Source: Rachycentron canadum
Taxonomy: Eukaryota > Chordata > Actinopteri > Carangiformes > Rachycentridae
Assembly: GCA_038496675.1 (NCBI GenBank)
Contig: CM076656.1
Coordinates: 24,326,584 to 24,390,583, forward strand
Length of the DNA: 64,000 nucleotides
Direction of reading: 5' to 3'
Both the position numbers and the translations under genes were made by a program. Shown one piece after another: positions 1 through 13,920 of this stretch (the stretch's first letter is position 1; the number at the start of each line of letters is the position of its first letter). Under the pieces are notes generated by a model. The model had not been told where the DNA came from. It saw nothing but the letters and a program-made list of their open reading frames with translations, and made no database searches.

Positions 1-2680
1 GGGGGGGGGGGGGGGGCGCTGCTTTAACAACTGCGCGCTGAGTGAATGGAGGAGACGTAATAGTGTCAGGGATCATGCAAATCACTTGCAAAAGGAAACG
101 CTGTAAATCACAATGTGAGATGTGCACAGAGCGGCAACAAGCAGCAATAACACACAGCACATGTACTATTCAAATGCGAATATCATTATTGTACAAGTCA
201 TAAAGCATCAGCACCAGAGTAACTGCCAGATGAGGATACTGTGCATTATGTGATATTCAATGGTTCACTCTCGTAGTCAATAAATGAAATAAAATAAGGC
301 AAAAACAGTTGTAAGGTTTACTGGGCTGCTACATTTCTTTCCTTTAAAGTGCAGATTTCTAATAAACGCTGGGGATCATAACTTTAACAGTGTCTGCTGA
401 GTCATATCTGTGAGTTGTTATTCGAGCAGGTGTATTTGTATACACGCCTCACTTTTTTTCTAGCCTTCCTTTCCTCTACTTTCACCATTTTCTGCACAGA
501 AACGAACACGATGGTGAATAGGAATTCTTAAACGCTGTGAATGCTCCATCAACTGGGGCAAATGCAACGAATGACACTAAGACCGGCTTTAAATAAGAGA
601 ATGAAACCAGGGATCGACCTCTCCCTCTCCTCTTCCTGCCTTGAATCTGGTGCCTCCAATCTTTTCCACAGCCAAATGACTCTTAACTCTGCTGAGTGCA
701 GCACGGGTCAGGCAGCTAGATTGAAAGCAGGGTGTCTGGTTAGTGTTAAAGTTTAACAGGAGATTTGGGATGTCTGATTTCACTCAACAGGCCAGTTGCT
801 ACTCTGTTTCAGGGTGCCCTGCAGTAATGCCTTGCAGATATGCTGGTGGGGAAGCGTAGGGGGAATATAATTATGTACAGTACTAAAACGTGATTCAACA
901 CAATGATATTCGACCATCAAGTTATATCAACAAAGGTGGATATATTAGAAACTGCTCTCTGAAGCAGTTTGAACAAAAATATAACATGAATGTAAACTCA
1001 GCTGACTGCAGGGCTGTGGTATAAAGCTTGTTTTAGCTCAGTGTAGGTGAGAGCAGGGTTGCTTGTCACATTCATCAAATCTTGCTCACTAAAGGGCGCA
1101 AGCATAAACTGTTGGTCCACAGATTTACATGCAAAGACATTTCTGGAAAAGGCGCTTTAACGTGGCAGTGAGAGGATTTTAAATGTTATCAAAATGTAAT
1201 GTCAATGACTTTATAATAAAACAATTACGATTAAAGGTAATACAGTTAACAATAAATCTGAGTTGGGGATGATTATCACAGTCTCTTCAAGGTCACATTG
1301 ATCCTGCTCAACACCAGCTGCTAAATTTACTACAATTAATAATATTAACTACTACTGTTACTAGATATTATTTCACTATACTTAGATGTTGTAGCATTAC
1401 AGTTTCCATCTGTCTATCAAGCATCTATCTCTCTGCCTCTCTCTCAACCCATCCAGTCGAGGCAGACGGCCAGCCACTCCGAGTCCGGTTCTGCTCCAGG
1501 TTTCTGCCTCTTGGTGGGAACTGTTGTGTCTCCAAATAATTTTAGAATGAGAAGCTTCAGACTTGACTTAACTGACAAGTTATTGTTGTTTGTGCTGTTA
1601 TATAAGGATAAAAATGATTTGATTTCTTCATGTTATTTTAAAGCAGGAGTTGGGATTTGCATTTCAAATGAAATGAAACTTTTCCCTGTTAAAATAACAG
1701 GGACCACCAACCCCGCGATGGGGATGGTGGTCACAAGTGCACAAGACGCATTTGACAGCCACATCTTTTGAGCAGAAAAACCCGAAAGGAGAGTGAGGAC
1801 GCTCCATTTCTACCTGACACCTGCAATGCAGATTGAAAGAGAGGAGACAGTTTCTGAGGGTTTCAAAGTGTCCTCTCCCCCAGCTGATAAACTGCAACTG
1901 CTCAGACTCAAGTCAGTCTTACTGCTCCACCGTACAGTAAATGTTTGGTGAATTAGGTTGCCGCCTTCCTCTTCCGACACCAAAACATGCCACCGATGAG
2001 CTTGTTAGTAGCAACTCATCACCCGCAGCTACATTTGAGGTACTGAACTGCACAGTGATGATTAAATCCTTCACAGGGAAAATGTTTCAAACAGCAAGGC
2101 CACAGATACAACTCGCTTCAAAAGGTACATAAAGAAAAAAAAAGGTACACAACCCATTAAATATTCCACACATTCTGATATATATATATATATTTTTTTT
2201 TTCACATCATCTTTCATTGTAATTAAATATATCACACAATGAGTGGCCTTCCCTGTTCTTTCAACGTGACACTGGATTGGTTTTGCTCTTTGAGAAGTGA
2301 GGCCGGCAGAGTAATCAAGTTAGTGAGCAATTCCGTTCACGTTCAGTTCTGCAGATGGCTTCAATGTTCAGATGCTCTCAACAAGTTGGAAAAACTGCGT
2401 TAGGAGCAGAGAATCGGAGGTGCCCCCCCACCCCCCCCCCATCCCACCGATAGCTAATACTCCTGTGGCCCTGATCAACAAAAGCCCCCAATGGTAAATA
2501 TATTTAAAAGTTGGTCAGAAGTCTACAAGTAGTAATTGCTCGATTCAAGTGACAGTATTTTTTAATCATATCCTCATGATCAAAGTACAGGTGCACAGCT
2601 CCATAATAGCAACCTATTCACTCCTGTGAAAGTTGCTCACACAGTGCACATGCTGGCCTCAGGACATATGCATGACCTTG
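1..2680. other. Flank beyond the receptor gene; no gene seen
   Basis: Starts with a run of 16 G. Otherwise AT-rich unique-looking sequence with short A and T runs, a (TA)n/T run near 2178-2202 and a C-rich patch near 2422-2440. No splice-bordered coding segment or RNA gene was recognised. A last receptor exon could be hidden here. Confidence 0.5.
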
Positions 2681-2686
2681 TTTATT
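2681..2686 (-). terminator. Candidate poly(A) signal AATAAA for adgrd2
   Basis: AATAAA on the minus strand, about 240 bases after the possible stop at 2925. It fits a short 3'UTR if exon 22 is terminal; AT-rich DNA makes chance occurrence common. Confidence 0.3.
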
Positions 2687-2924
2687 GCCTTGTAGCCTTT
2701 TCAACTTACAAGGAATTTGTTTTAGTGTTTTGGAGCAAAAAAAAAAAACAAAAAACTGTTAGACATTAACCACAGTAAGAAGGTGCTCAAGGTAAGAACT
2801 AAAACAGAAATAGAACAATTTATCAATAAATAAAGTAAAATATTTACAATAAGAGAAAAATCCAAATGTGTACAATACAGATGCAAAAGGTCTGTAGGTT
2901 GGGGAGGGGGCTTATTGGTGGTTA

Positions 2925-3101
2925 TTAGTTGTAGTGTATGTTACTGGTCTGACACTCACCTGTGGCGCTCTCTTCCTCCTTCCCCAGGCCCAGTGTGTAG
3001 GTAGGGCCGGTCTCCTCCTCCTGGCTCTGGGTAACTCCGAGAGGGAAACTGACGGGACGTGAGCTGGTGACGGAGCTGGACGGTCGGGAACTGGCACAAT
3101 T
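2925..3101 (-). CDS. adgrd2: adgrd2 coding exon 22: Ser/Thr- and Glu-rich cytoplasmic tail, possible terminal exon
   Basis: In the phase left by exon 21 it codes NCASSRPSSSVTSSRPVSF then QSQEEETGPTYTLGLGKEEE. A Ser-rich stretch followed by acidic residues suits a receptor tail. A perfect donor (CACAG/GTGAGT) occurs at 2960; if it is not used, the frame continues 11 codons to TAA at 2927-2925. No further coding exon could be recognised between 1 and 2900, so either the exon is terminal or the last exon is missed or outside the window. Confidence 0.6.
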   Translation of the reverse strand, partial: NCASSRPSSSVTSSRPVSFPLGVTQSQEEETGPTYTLGLGKEEESATGECQTSNIHYN

Positions 3102-3905
3102 CTGTCCGAAAGGAGACGACAGTCAGAGGTCATCTCGTCCTACAATCTACATATCCCGAAGATTTTATTTCAGACGTGGAGGCAATTCATATCTGACCTC
3201 TGGTGACCTTGAGGGGTCCCTGACCTCAGTCACTCTCCATTAAAATCCCTTGTATCTTTGCCTAAATTAAATTTTTGTTCTAATAATGAGGCTATTTTGC
3301 TGCGATGCCCCAGTAACATATTACTTGGTTTGTTCTGTGGAATTAAATGATGTCATTTTATCTTATTTGAGAAATCAAACAATATTATATTCTGACTGTC
3401 TAATAATAATACAATTTATTATCATTATTATTATTATACTTTTCTTTATAAAGTTACTTCACAAAATGAAGAATGAATGAATACATCAAAAATAAAAATG
3501 TATATAAAATGAAATAAGCACAAACAGCATTAATGGACAGTTGTATTTTGTATACGTACACAGCTTTGTGTGTTTTTTAATAAGGGGATGAACACGATCA
3601 GATACAATATGTCAATCTTTCCGTTGCACCTTGCACATGTTTTATGTTAATAAGTGGTGGACAACATCCTCATCTGTCAGGATTGTTTTCGCTACACTTC
3701 ATTTTAAAAAGCTCACAATTGTTAAAGGACATTAACCTTGTTTCATACATGCATCCTCCAGCCGGCAATCGCCAAAAACCCATTTGTTTGCACAGCCCTC
3801 AGACTGGAGTGGGGGGTAGGGGGGGCTCACAAGGCAAAGAATTGGGGGGCCTGCCACTCTGGCTGCTTTTGTGTAGTGTTGAGGTCCAGATTCTGTGTGC
3901 ACACA

Positions 3906-3974
<69 letters not shown>

Positions 3975-6036
3975 CTACAGATCATTGTGAGTCACTGCAA
4001 CTAGCTTTTTTATCTTTTATCATCTTTTATCAAACAAACTCACCAACATGCAGTTATTGGGGTTTTTTTTTTTTTTTTTTTGGCTCCAGACAAAGACGAG
4101 AAACCTGATTCCAACCAACTCCTAACTTCTTATATCTTGTCAAAACTTGAATAAAGATCAAAAAAAAAAAAAAAAAAAAACTAATCCACTTCCAATTTAT
4201 ATCTATATTTCAGTGGTGTCAGGGGCAGGGAGTATTCACAGGGGCTGTTTTTTATTTGGCTCCTGTAACTGACAGCTTTATTTCACAAAGCAATCTGGCA
4301 GTGTGTGTACAAGAGGGAGGTCAGGGTGGGTCAGGAGGCGCTCGGTATCAAACAGGCAAGCTACACTGGTCATAGCGGCTGTGTGTGTGATTGTGTGTGT
4401 ATAAAACCCCACCCCCTGGGGATAAAAAAAAAAAAAAGCTGGCGTGTGACCCAGGACCATGTAGAGGGCTACTGCAGGGAAGGGGGCTAAAGGGGTCGGC
4501 AGAGGTGTGGAATTAAAGAGGGGAGAGTGTGTGATTAGGTTTGGTGGAATTTATGTGAGAGGTCACGCAGGTCAGAGGTGCAGAACCAGAACCAGGAGAA
4601 ATGTATAGTTGAATTGTTTCCGCTATATTTAAATGACTGACATGTTTTCTACGATAGCTTTAATCTGATGTGCACTGTAGTTTAATCTGCTAATTAATCT
4701 GAGATCATTTGCAGGACATCTTTGACTTGAGCAAGGCTTTGCACTGGTTGCTAATATTGAAATTGTTAAACTATAACTCATCTCTTCAGCCTGGCTTTTG
4801 ATGAAACATGGTTTTTATTCATTAGTAGCTTTATTTATTTATTTTTTTTTTTATTTTATTGTAATTATGTTGTTAAGTGTATTTTTTTCCATTTTTATCT
4901 GTTCTTATATGATTATTCTTATATTATTATATATTATATGAAGTGTCATTTGTTTTTGTTTGCTAATGTTATTATAGCTTTTTAAATCTATTCGATTGCA
5001 CCTCACCATCAGCTTTCTTACTGCATTTTCTTTTTTTAACTCATCACTTTTAACTGCACTTGGAATAAAAGGGACAATGAAAATTTAAAAAGATTTTTCC
5101 AATGGCCAGGGTTTGAATAAGTCCCACATTTAGCAGTAGGACTGAGGCTTAGTCCTACAGCAGGAGCCCAGGTTCGACTCTGACCCGTGGCCCTTTGCTG
5201 CATGTTATCCTCTGTCTTTCTCTCTATTTTTTGTATTTCAATAAATACTTAAAGTCAAAATTGTTGAATTATCCCCCTGGGTTAACCCTTCAATTGTTGC
5301 AAATAATACAACATATAAACCCCTCTATCGCCGACAAGTACCATTTGTCTTCAAACGACGCCATGTGCAGTAACATCACCGACGCCTCTTTATCCCTCAC
5401 CTAGCGAGGCACGATACCCAATCCTATGTTTTACAACAAGGGGATATATAGGGGCATGTGCGGTCATCTAGAGCCAAATGTCTCCTATCTAACCAAAGGA
5501 CAGGTGGATACAGTATTTCAAGCAGGATTTATGGCACGAAATAGCATTTGCTAAAAACCGTCAGGCAGCAGTGATGGCGAAAAAACGCATTCTGGTGGCG
5601 GAACCCGGCAAGATTGGAAAATTGCCGCCACGAGTTGGGAGAGGAAGCAGTAAAAATGACGGTAAATGTGGGGGCCTCACTGATAACATGAGCAGCCAAT
5701 ATATCAGACCGCACCTGGTGGCAAGGGACCCCCCCCCGCCGCCGCCCCAAACACGCACACACAATCACACACACACAAGCACGCTTTAATTTATCTTATT
5801 TATTTATTTTATTTCCCCCCCACCCTCAGTGTCCATCTCTGAGGGGCTGTCAGAAATGGTTTCATTCCCACCTGAAGTGTGTGAGGATAGGGAATATTTT
5901 TTTTTTTTTTTTTTTTGGGTGGGAGGGGTGGGGGGCAAATGTATGGGTCATGGTGCAGTAGGAGGGGTTGGTGTGGGCTATAAAGCACAACACAACAACC
6001 TGGGAGTTAATGTGAACGCTCATAAGGTCTGTAATC

Positions 6037-6093
<57 letters not shown>

Positions 6094-6996
6094 GCACCTG
6101 TTTGTGTGCGCTACAAACTATTATCTACTTCTAAAGTGCTTTGCATAGGCTATGATCTCCCTACACACACTAAACATACATACACACATGTGCGCGCACA
6201 CACACACACGCACACTAACACATGCGACTGCAGCATCCTACCATCGCAGCCAAACAGCAGCGTCCAACAAGGTATAAATACTGGCCTGACACTTTAATGT
6301 CAGGGGACGGCTTGTCCTGGATTAGAAACTTGTAACCCACCGCGGAGCTTGACATTGCTGGGATGAAGGTGCTGCAACGGGCAGAGTGAAGAAGAGCGGG
6401 GGGGGGGGGGGCTATTACGGAGGGTCTGCGTTTGATGTATAAGGGCATCTAACATGGACTGTCGACTAGTGAGAGGCTACCAGATGTACAATGTTTCTTT
6501 GTGGCTGGCTTTCATTGGCATTGCTGGGGTAGAGATTTTTTTTTTTTTGCCGTGAGTGAGAAGCAAAAGCTGCAGGGAAAATTGAGTCTGTTGCACCAGT
6601 GTGTTGCAGAGACACACACATGCACGCACACACACACACATGCACGCACACACACTTATTCACAGGAAAAATAGAGGATTACATACTGAAAAATTAAGTG
6701 CTTTTCTCCTCTCCTTGATCCTGTTGACTGTGCTCCGAACCTGAAAGAAAGAGAGAGAATGGCAAAGAAAGAGATAAGTGTATGTGACAAAGCTCTCAGT
6801 GAGACACACTTACAATGAATCAAAACAAAAAATCTTTCACAGCAAACGCCAGCGAGCACTCAGAGTAAAAACAGGGAAAGGAGAAAAGAGCGCGTAAGGG
6901 AAATAACAAATCTTGAGCGTTAGCTTGCAGACACCGACGGGCAGCGATTGGGGATTTGTGTGTTTGTGTGTGTGTGTTTGTGTGCGTGTGTGTGTG

Positions 6997-7034
<38 letters not shown>

Positions 7035-8196
7035 CGAGGGTGTTCCAGTATGTCCCAGTAGCTAATGGGACTTGAAAGTGACACATAGAGCTGGCAAACT
7101 AAGGAGACGACTTCAAGCTATCATCTGTCAACACGGAGCGCCGGGACCAACAAATGGAGCTATTGGAGGAGAAGGGACCGCCCTAGCAGAACAGATTACA
7201 TTTCTACACTCCGGATGAGACAGTGAAGTGCACACCTTCATTTAACACACACAATGCCAGACAGCAGTGTTACAGATTTTAGAGGCATTACTTATACAGA
7301 CATACAATTTTATCTTATAGTTCTATTCTTACTCATTTGTAATTCAAACGCTTATTTAATAAACTCTTTAAAAACTAAAATAAATAAATGTTTCATTATA
7401 AATCATTTTGTAAATCTGTGGTTGTTCATGTCAATCCAAACCTTTTCTTACAAAAATGTAATATGACCTTCCTATAATTATATTTAACTGGCTATTTTCA
7501 TGTATTATTTTATTGATTAACTTTGTAATTTAACCCATCCAAGTATTTATCACTGATTAATATGATCTCGTCAACAAACATATTTCATGTAAATATTGTG
7601 TGATTAAAGTTACGTCGTATAAGACAATCACACAAATGAATGTGTCGGCCCAGTCAATAAAACTGCATTAATCTGTTCAAAATAAATAAAAATAACAAAA
7701 AAATAAATACAAAAATACAATGGCAGCGCAATTTTACTGCGTTTTCAATAACAGGTAAATACATATAATTTAGTGCAGTCAAATAATTACTGCACACACC
7801 GACTGGTAGAACATTAATTTTAAATTAAATCTACATAAAATAATACCATAGTTATAAATTAATTTATTTCCCTGCTAAGCAGTTATGATCCTTAATTAAG
7901 TATTAACAGGATTTGTTGTTTTAATGATTTCTATGAATCACTCATTCAATGTAATAATTCTGCTGATATTATTTTTATTGAAAAAAGGGAGATATTACTG
8001 TATTATTACACCTTGATACCACATTAACATCGATATTATTTTCAACACATTTTCATTTTCATTTTAACAAGTTTACGTTTTAACAGCATAATAATCTGTT
8101 GAACTTAAATAAAAACAGGAACAGCAGAAATTACTTAGTGTGTCATTAGTTCAGTCAGTTGGGCTGAAGTCTTCCATGAAAAGCGTCACTTATGAG

Positions 8197-8237
<41 letters not shown>

Positions 8238-11200
8238 TTGTCAGCACTCACTGTAAATTTGTAGCGGCTGGGCACTCATCACTACAGCCCGTCCCAGCCC
8301 AGCCCACCACGTTAGTGAATATGCATTATGGCTTATGGCTTCATTAAGTCGCAGCGTGTTATAAATTATGACACCACACTGAGCGCGCACACACACACAC
8401 ACACAGGCTCAGAGACAGTATGTGTATACAGAGGGTGTTTTGCATACATCCCACCGGTGAAGGGCCACATAATGAAGAGAGCCCGAGTCTTGTGACAGGG
8501 CAGATTCAGCAGCAGCAGCATCACCTTGTATTTCTGACAACATCTGCAGCAGATGTTGGATAAGCACCATCTCCACGTTATTTATTGGGGGAAAGTAAGT
8601 CCTGGGGATTTCATTGATATCAAAAGCAGCCTGCGTGCTGAGGCAATTACATGACACAACTTAATTAATCATTTGACAATGAGGGGAAGGGCATTGTTTT
8701 AGATGATCGTTATGTGTTTAAGAGGTTTTGCGCACACTCAAGGTTTCGCCATGATGCAAAACGTGGTTCCCCATGTAAATGGGAGCTAAGCGATTACCAT
8801 ATGAAAGCAGTGCGCCCGACAACACCTGCCGACATCCTTGGAGCTGATGGAAATAAAAGGTCATCAAAGCGTGGGATTACAAGGTGACCACCAAGGAAAA
8901 GCTAATTGCAATGAATAATGGAAAGCTATTGTCAGGTAATTAGCAATTAAAACGCTGCATTTTGAGCGCAATTGCAGCAGACGCGGTCTGTCTCCCTCGC
9001 CATATTTGTAATTACTGAGCCTGGAAACCAGCCTCATGAATGGAGCATTTTCTGACTTTGAAGCACAAGCTAATTCAACACCTTTCTTTAGCATATCAAA
9101 GTGGAACATACTCTCACGAAGATGGTTAAAGGCTCATTTGTTCCACCATCTTAACAACCACACGCAACTTTCGTCACAAAGTTTTTTCTTCTTCACTCTT
9201 TCACTGAGCAGCCTCATCCTCTGATACTTTTGCAGGCCTGCCGACTCCAACACACTGTCACGACATAGTGCGAACCACTTCATTCACCATGTCCACTTCA
9301 TCATTTCTCATCCTTTCCATAGTGTGACGATCAGAGTTTGAAGTATATGTTCCTCCCCTCCACTGGAGAGATGAAGTTCTCCAGCCATCAAAGCTGGTTA
9401 TCTTAAATGAATACAGGCAGAAGAATCTCGCTGCCTCATGTTAGCCTCTCTTTGCCACTTGGATTATAGAGAAGAAATATAAAGAAGAAAAAGAAGAAGA
9501 ATTTCTTCTTTTTGGTGTCAGGGATGATGAGAGCTGAACCCTACAGGACCCTGTACCACGAGGTGGAGAATGAGTAATAAGTTAAAAATGCAAAAGCCAC
9601 ACAGAAAGGTGGTGAGAGTACAGGGATGGAGAAATGATGTGAATAATGGCAACATTATTTTTTTTTTTTTTTTTTTATACAAATGTTAACAAAGAAGTGT
9701 GGTCCTTTTGAAAACCAGAACATGCACATGAGCTGCTCACAAACTGTGAGAAACTCAGGGTCAAGGACAACACGGGTGAAAGAAAAAAAAATCCCATGCA
9801 CTAAAAAAAAAAAGCAACTTAAGCAAGAAAGCAGAGTTGATTTATTTCACAGTGTGAAGGGTCAGCCCTGCCCGGCTGGGTTGGCGCGCTGCCTGTGACT
9901 CTGGGAAAGAGCTTGATGCTCTGGAGAAGACATGGATGAAGAAATGGAAGAGTGGGTGAGGTGTAAAAAGGATGGTGATTATGGCAGGAAGCTAGAATAG
10001 AATAAGGAAGTCTGATAAGAAATAAATGAGGGTGGGTGGACTTGTGTAACACTGCCCCTTATTTCTGAAGTTAAGAGAGCTATATGTTGCACGGCACTTT
10101 AAAAAGCTGCCTGTATATGGTGGCAATGACCTTGGACATTCAATCTAAGCAACATGAACTGAAGACTCATCAACGCTGGTCCAATAAAGGAGACCTGGTG
10201 AGATTAACTCGTCATTTTGACCATGTTTTCTAAATTATTTTACGTCATTCTTTATTTACCAGATCACACGAAGCTCCAGAAAACTCAACATACATGTCTT
10301 GCTCAGACATGACTTTAAAATGTGTGACAGAGCATCTTATACCAATACACCAAGTGTGTTTTCAGAGATTATTGTTAAACCAGGAGGAAACTAGCAGGAA
10401 GTGCTGTAAAACAAACCGTTTGATACTTTCTGTTTAACGTCTGGGGGGGAAGAACAGGAAACATCACAAAATGGGAAACGGACTCCAAGTTCAGAAAGAA
10501 GTGCTGTATTTTAAGGAGCCTCTGCTGCATTATCTCCTATGCACATCTAAAGTTAACCCTATTTACATACGCTAAGAGGCGCATTTGACCAAGAGTGATC
10601 TTCATGACTCGAGTCTCATCCATTAAAATGTATCTCTCCGTCTCTCACCACTCACCCGCCCTCCACCCCCACGCGGCTGTGGCGTATCTAAATGGTAATA
10701 ATGCAGCACCTCAGTACTATATTTCCTCACTCCTTCATTGCATATTGTTTTTCTTATTTTTGTCCTACTATGGTTAGTGCTTGGGGGCCCCGCGAAGCCC
10801 TGGCCAGCGGCTTTGTCAGGATGCTAAATGGAGGGCCGTGAGTTTAAAAACTTAAAGAGGCAGTGAAATATTAGCCATTGTGGGTGAGGAATGAGTGGCT
10901 GAGAACCGCGGCGTGTCAGTGTTTAATGGTCGGACTCGGATGCATATAAGTTAGTCCAAGCATGAAGGGCAGTGGGATGCTCGCGTGGAAACGATGTCCC
11001 CTCCTCTACCTTCCCATCCCTCCTCCCATCACACACACACTCACACTCACTCACACATTCACACATTCACACACTCACACACTCACACACCCCACCCACA
11101 CAGCTTTTAAGCAGGGAGCCCATCAGAAACTTGTCATTTCTCTCATTCACTCCGACAGCCTTGAGACACAATGCAGACTTACCTCTGTGTTGTACACCCC

Positions 11201-11261
11201 ATATATCAGGAAGATGAACAGGCCCTGCAAACACAGACAAAGAAAGAGGGAGAGAGGGAGA

Positions 11262-11301
<40 letters not shown>

Positions 11302-11794
11302 CAAGGAGGAGGACAAAGTTGTTACAGTTGTTTTCTCTCTTATCCTTTCATAAGAGAAAAAAAAAAAGATCAAATGTATGGGACAGTTTGATTTGTTCTC
11401 TATCCCGAATATGCTGAGCTGAAGTGAGACAGTCGTGAAATGTAATGAGAGAGAGGAAGCCGGACTTGAAAAAGTACAACTTCACCAAACTGGGCCACCT
11501 CCATGAAGCTCAGCTAGCGTTTGTTTCCTCTACAATACTCACGCTCCTCATCCCAGCCCCCACTGAGCCATCAAAGGCTCAAACCCAAGGTTCCACGCAG
11601 CCTAATCGAAATAAAAAATCTCAAGTGCCCCTGTTCAGTCCACGTTGTTAGACACAGGAACACACATATATGACTGAGTGCCAACAAACATGTGCACACA
11701 GACACACAAAGTCTACTCATTCACAAGGGTTATGTATGTAACTTACGTAAATTACAAGGACACAAAGATAGTATGAGCATAAGTACATGTTAAA

Positions 11795-11843
<49 letters not shown>

Positions 11844-13835
11844 AAGAGAGCAACTCATTGGAAAATCATTGGAGGAAAGCAGAGAAATAGAGAGACACAG
11901 GGAGCATAATGAAAAAATGACACATAAAAGAAGATATTTCATGTTCACAAAACTCCACGGCTAGTACCCAGGACCAAGAATGCCATGCCCTTGGATGCAT
12001 AAAGGCTGCATTTTTGGTCACAGAAAACAGTTATTTGTCATTTCAGTCCACTGTGGCATCCATTGAATGTACAAGCTGTGCATTCGCCTTCAGGCCATAA
12101 TGTAATCCTGTTGCCTCAATGGAACTGAGCCGTGCCACAAAAGATGTACCGGGAAGAATGAAAAGGCAGGTAAAGTCCTATAATTGTCACGTCTGATAGC
12201 TGCAGTAGATTCTTTGATAATCCGTAAATACGGCCATGTGGGTCTCGCTAACACGCACGCACTGAAGGAAGAGAAAACTTTTAAATGTACATCTCTCCCC
12301 CCTTTCACAGCTCAGAGTGCGTCTGTGTTGCCTCATCTTTACACCAGGTTAAGGCCACATCCTGAGGACAGGCAGGCACGACCTGGTCAATGCATCAATC
12401 AAGTCCAGTTTGGAGCATCCAATTTTTGCCAGTGGGAGATCTCGATGCATCACCATTGACAACATGATTTGGGGGCCCATTCAAAGTGACAGGCCGACGG
12501 TGTCGACCTCTAGGCCAAGCTACTGCCCATTCACCTCCTACTGGCTGCTCTGCTGTCCTCCAGGGACTGAATTGCCCCGTCTGTCGGGCTGTCAGGTGAC
12601 ACCCTCAGACATCCATCCTCTTTACACTGACACTGCCGCTGGTCTCCGACGTGCTGAAGACAACAAGGGATCTGATGATGAGATCTGAGATTTGATCTCC
12701 ACGTTTCTTACTTTCAATTGCATGTTACATTGACTACACTGTGGTGCAGCTGCTCCATACCACAACAGTGACAGTGAGGGGGGACAGATAAAAGTTTACC
12801 AATTCTACTGACTGCATGAATGATGCTATAACAGAAGTTTCTGGCTTTCAAATTGGTTCATACATCAGATTTTTACTGTTGACGGAGGATGGTACAACAG
12901 ACGAACAACAATCATGTAAGTGCTGCACCATAAGAAAAAATAACTGCACTGCGATTATCTTGTGACTGTTATTTTTGTTGGAATGAGCATTTTGTTTTTC
13001 CTGAATTTAAAAAAAAAAAAGATACAAATGATGATGTGATTTTTGTTGGGTCTTTATCAGCCCTTGACAAAATGTTCGAAGCTGTGAAGCCTTTTCTCTC
13101 GACTCCACTGGTTGTAAAAAGTCTCATAATATTGAAGTCTATGGGAAAATGTCCCTACTTCTCCCTTGATTTATTAGCTCAGTAAACGTTTTCCTAATGA
13201 GTTTATGGTCTCAGTCTCTAGTTTCAAGTCTTCAATACAACATGATGTTCATTTTTTAAATGATGGTCCATTTAGAGGAAAATAGACCAGAAAGCAGGGG
13301 ATGAATTAGGGGGCGTGGTTACTGTGTGATTGACAGACTGTACCACCCAATCAGGATAGAGTACAGAGCAGGTCAGCTCCACCCCTCACTCCTCCTCAGC
13401 TCCACTCCTTCTACTAGTTTCAGACAAATCAAGATGGACGACATATTATAAACTGGAGACTTCAAAGCGGCAGCTCACAAACCAGTGGGTTGACATTTTT
13501 CTAACATGTCAAGTTCTCATCTTTCGACACAAACTCCTACTAATTACCAATATAAGTTAATAAACACCATGCTTCCCCTTCAACTACTCAACTTTGCTCA
13601 GATTCACTTGCTGATCTTTCAAGTGGAAATGCTTCACTTGTCTTCTCATTTCAGGCCACGATCATATTAAAATCTGCACAGGAGGGCTCACTGCCCCCGG
13701 GGGCAGAACTGCCGTCAAGGAAGCTGCCCCCATTGTCACTTTCATATGAGATGATGATCACGGACAATTATTTAAAAGCAAAATATTTCATATGTTGTTT
13801 ATCATGTATGACAATATAGTATTATCATTTTCACA

Positions 13836-13920
<85 letters not shown>

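Larger units (their letters stand above)
3102..6686 (-). other. adgrd2 intron 21
   Basis: Intron of about 3.6 kb. Contains long (CA)n and (GT)n arrays, T- and A-runs and a SINE-like fragment at 5100-5265. No coding exon recognised. Confidence 0.6.
6741..11182 (-). other. adgrd2 intron 20
   Basis: Intron of about 4.4 kb. Microsatellites at 6957-7036 and 8201-8234, a very AT-rich stretch from about 7250 to 8150, then a repeat-poor block (8236-9035) that looks like regulatory DNA. Confidence 0.6.

Noticed and set aside
1..16. G-run at the window start as a telomere-like or G-quadruplex signal
   Set aside because: A plain homopolymer with no TTAGGG units; such runs recur in this genome (for example 6399-6411) and may be inaccurate in length.
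1287..1295. TCAAGGTCA and, at 18168-18176, CCAAGGTCA: NR5A-type monomer sites, tempting because nr5a2 may be nearby
   Set aside because: About two matches to this degenerate 9-mer are expected by chance in 64 kb on both strands, so two hits are not evidence.
3644..4108. Long plus-strand frame of 154 codons
   Set aside because: Its length comes from the (CA)n array read as Thr-His repeats; no splice or family signals.
10962..11417. Plus-strand frame of 151 codons overlapping exon 20
   Set aside because: It is produced by CA and GA arrays; the true coding strand here is minus, with the TM7 exon.
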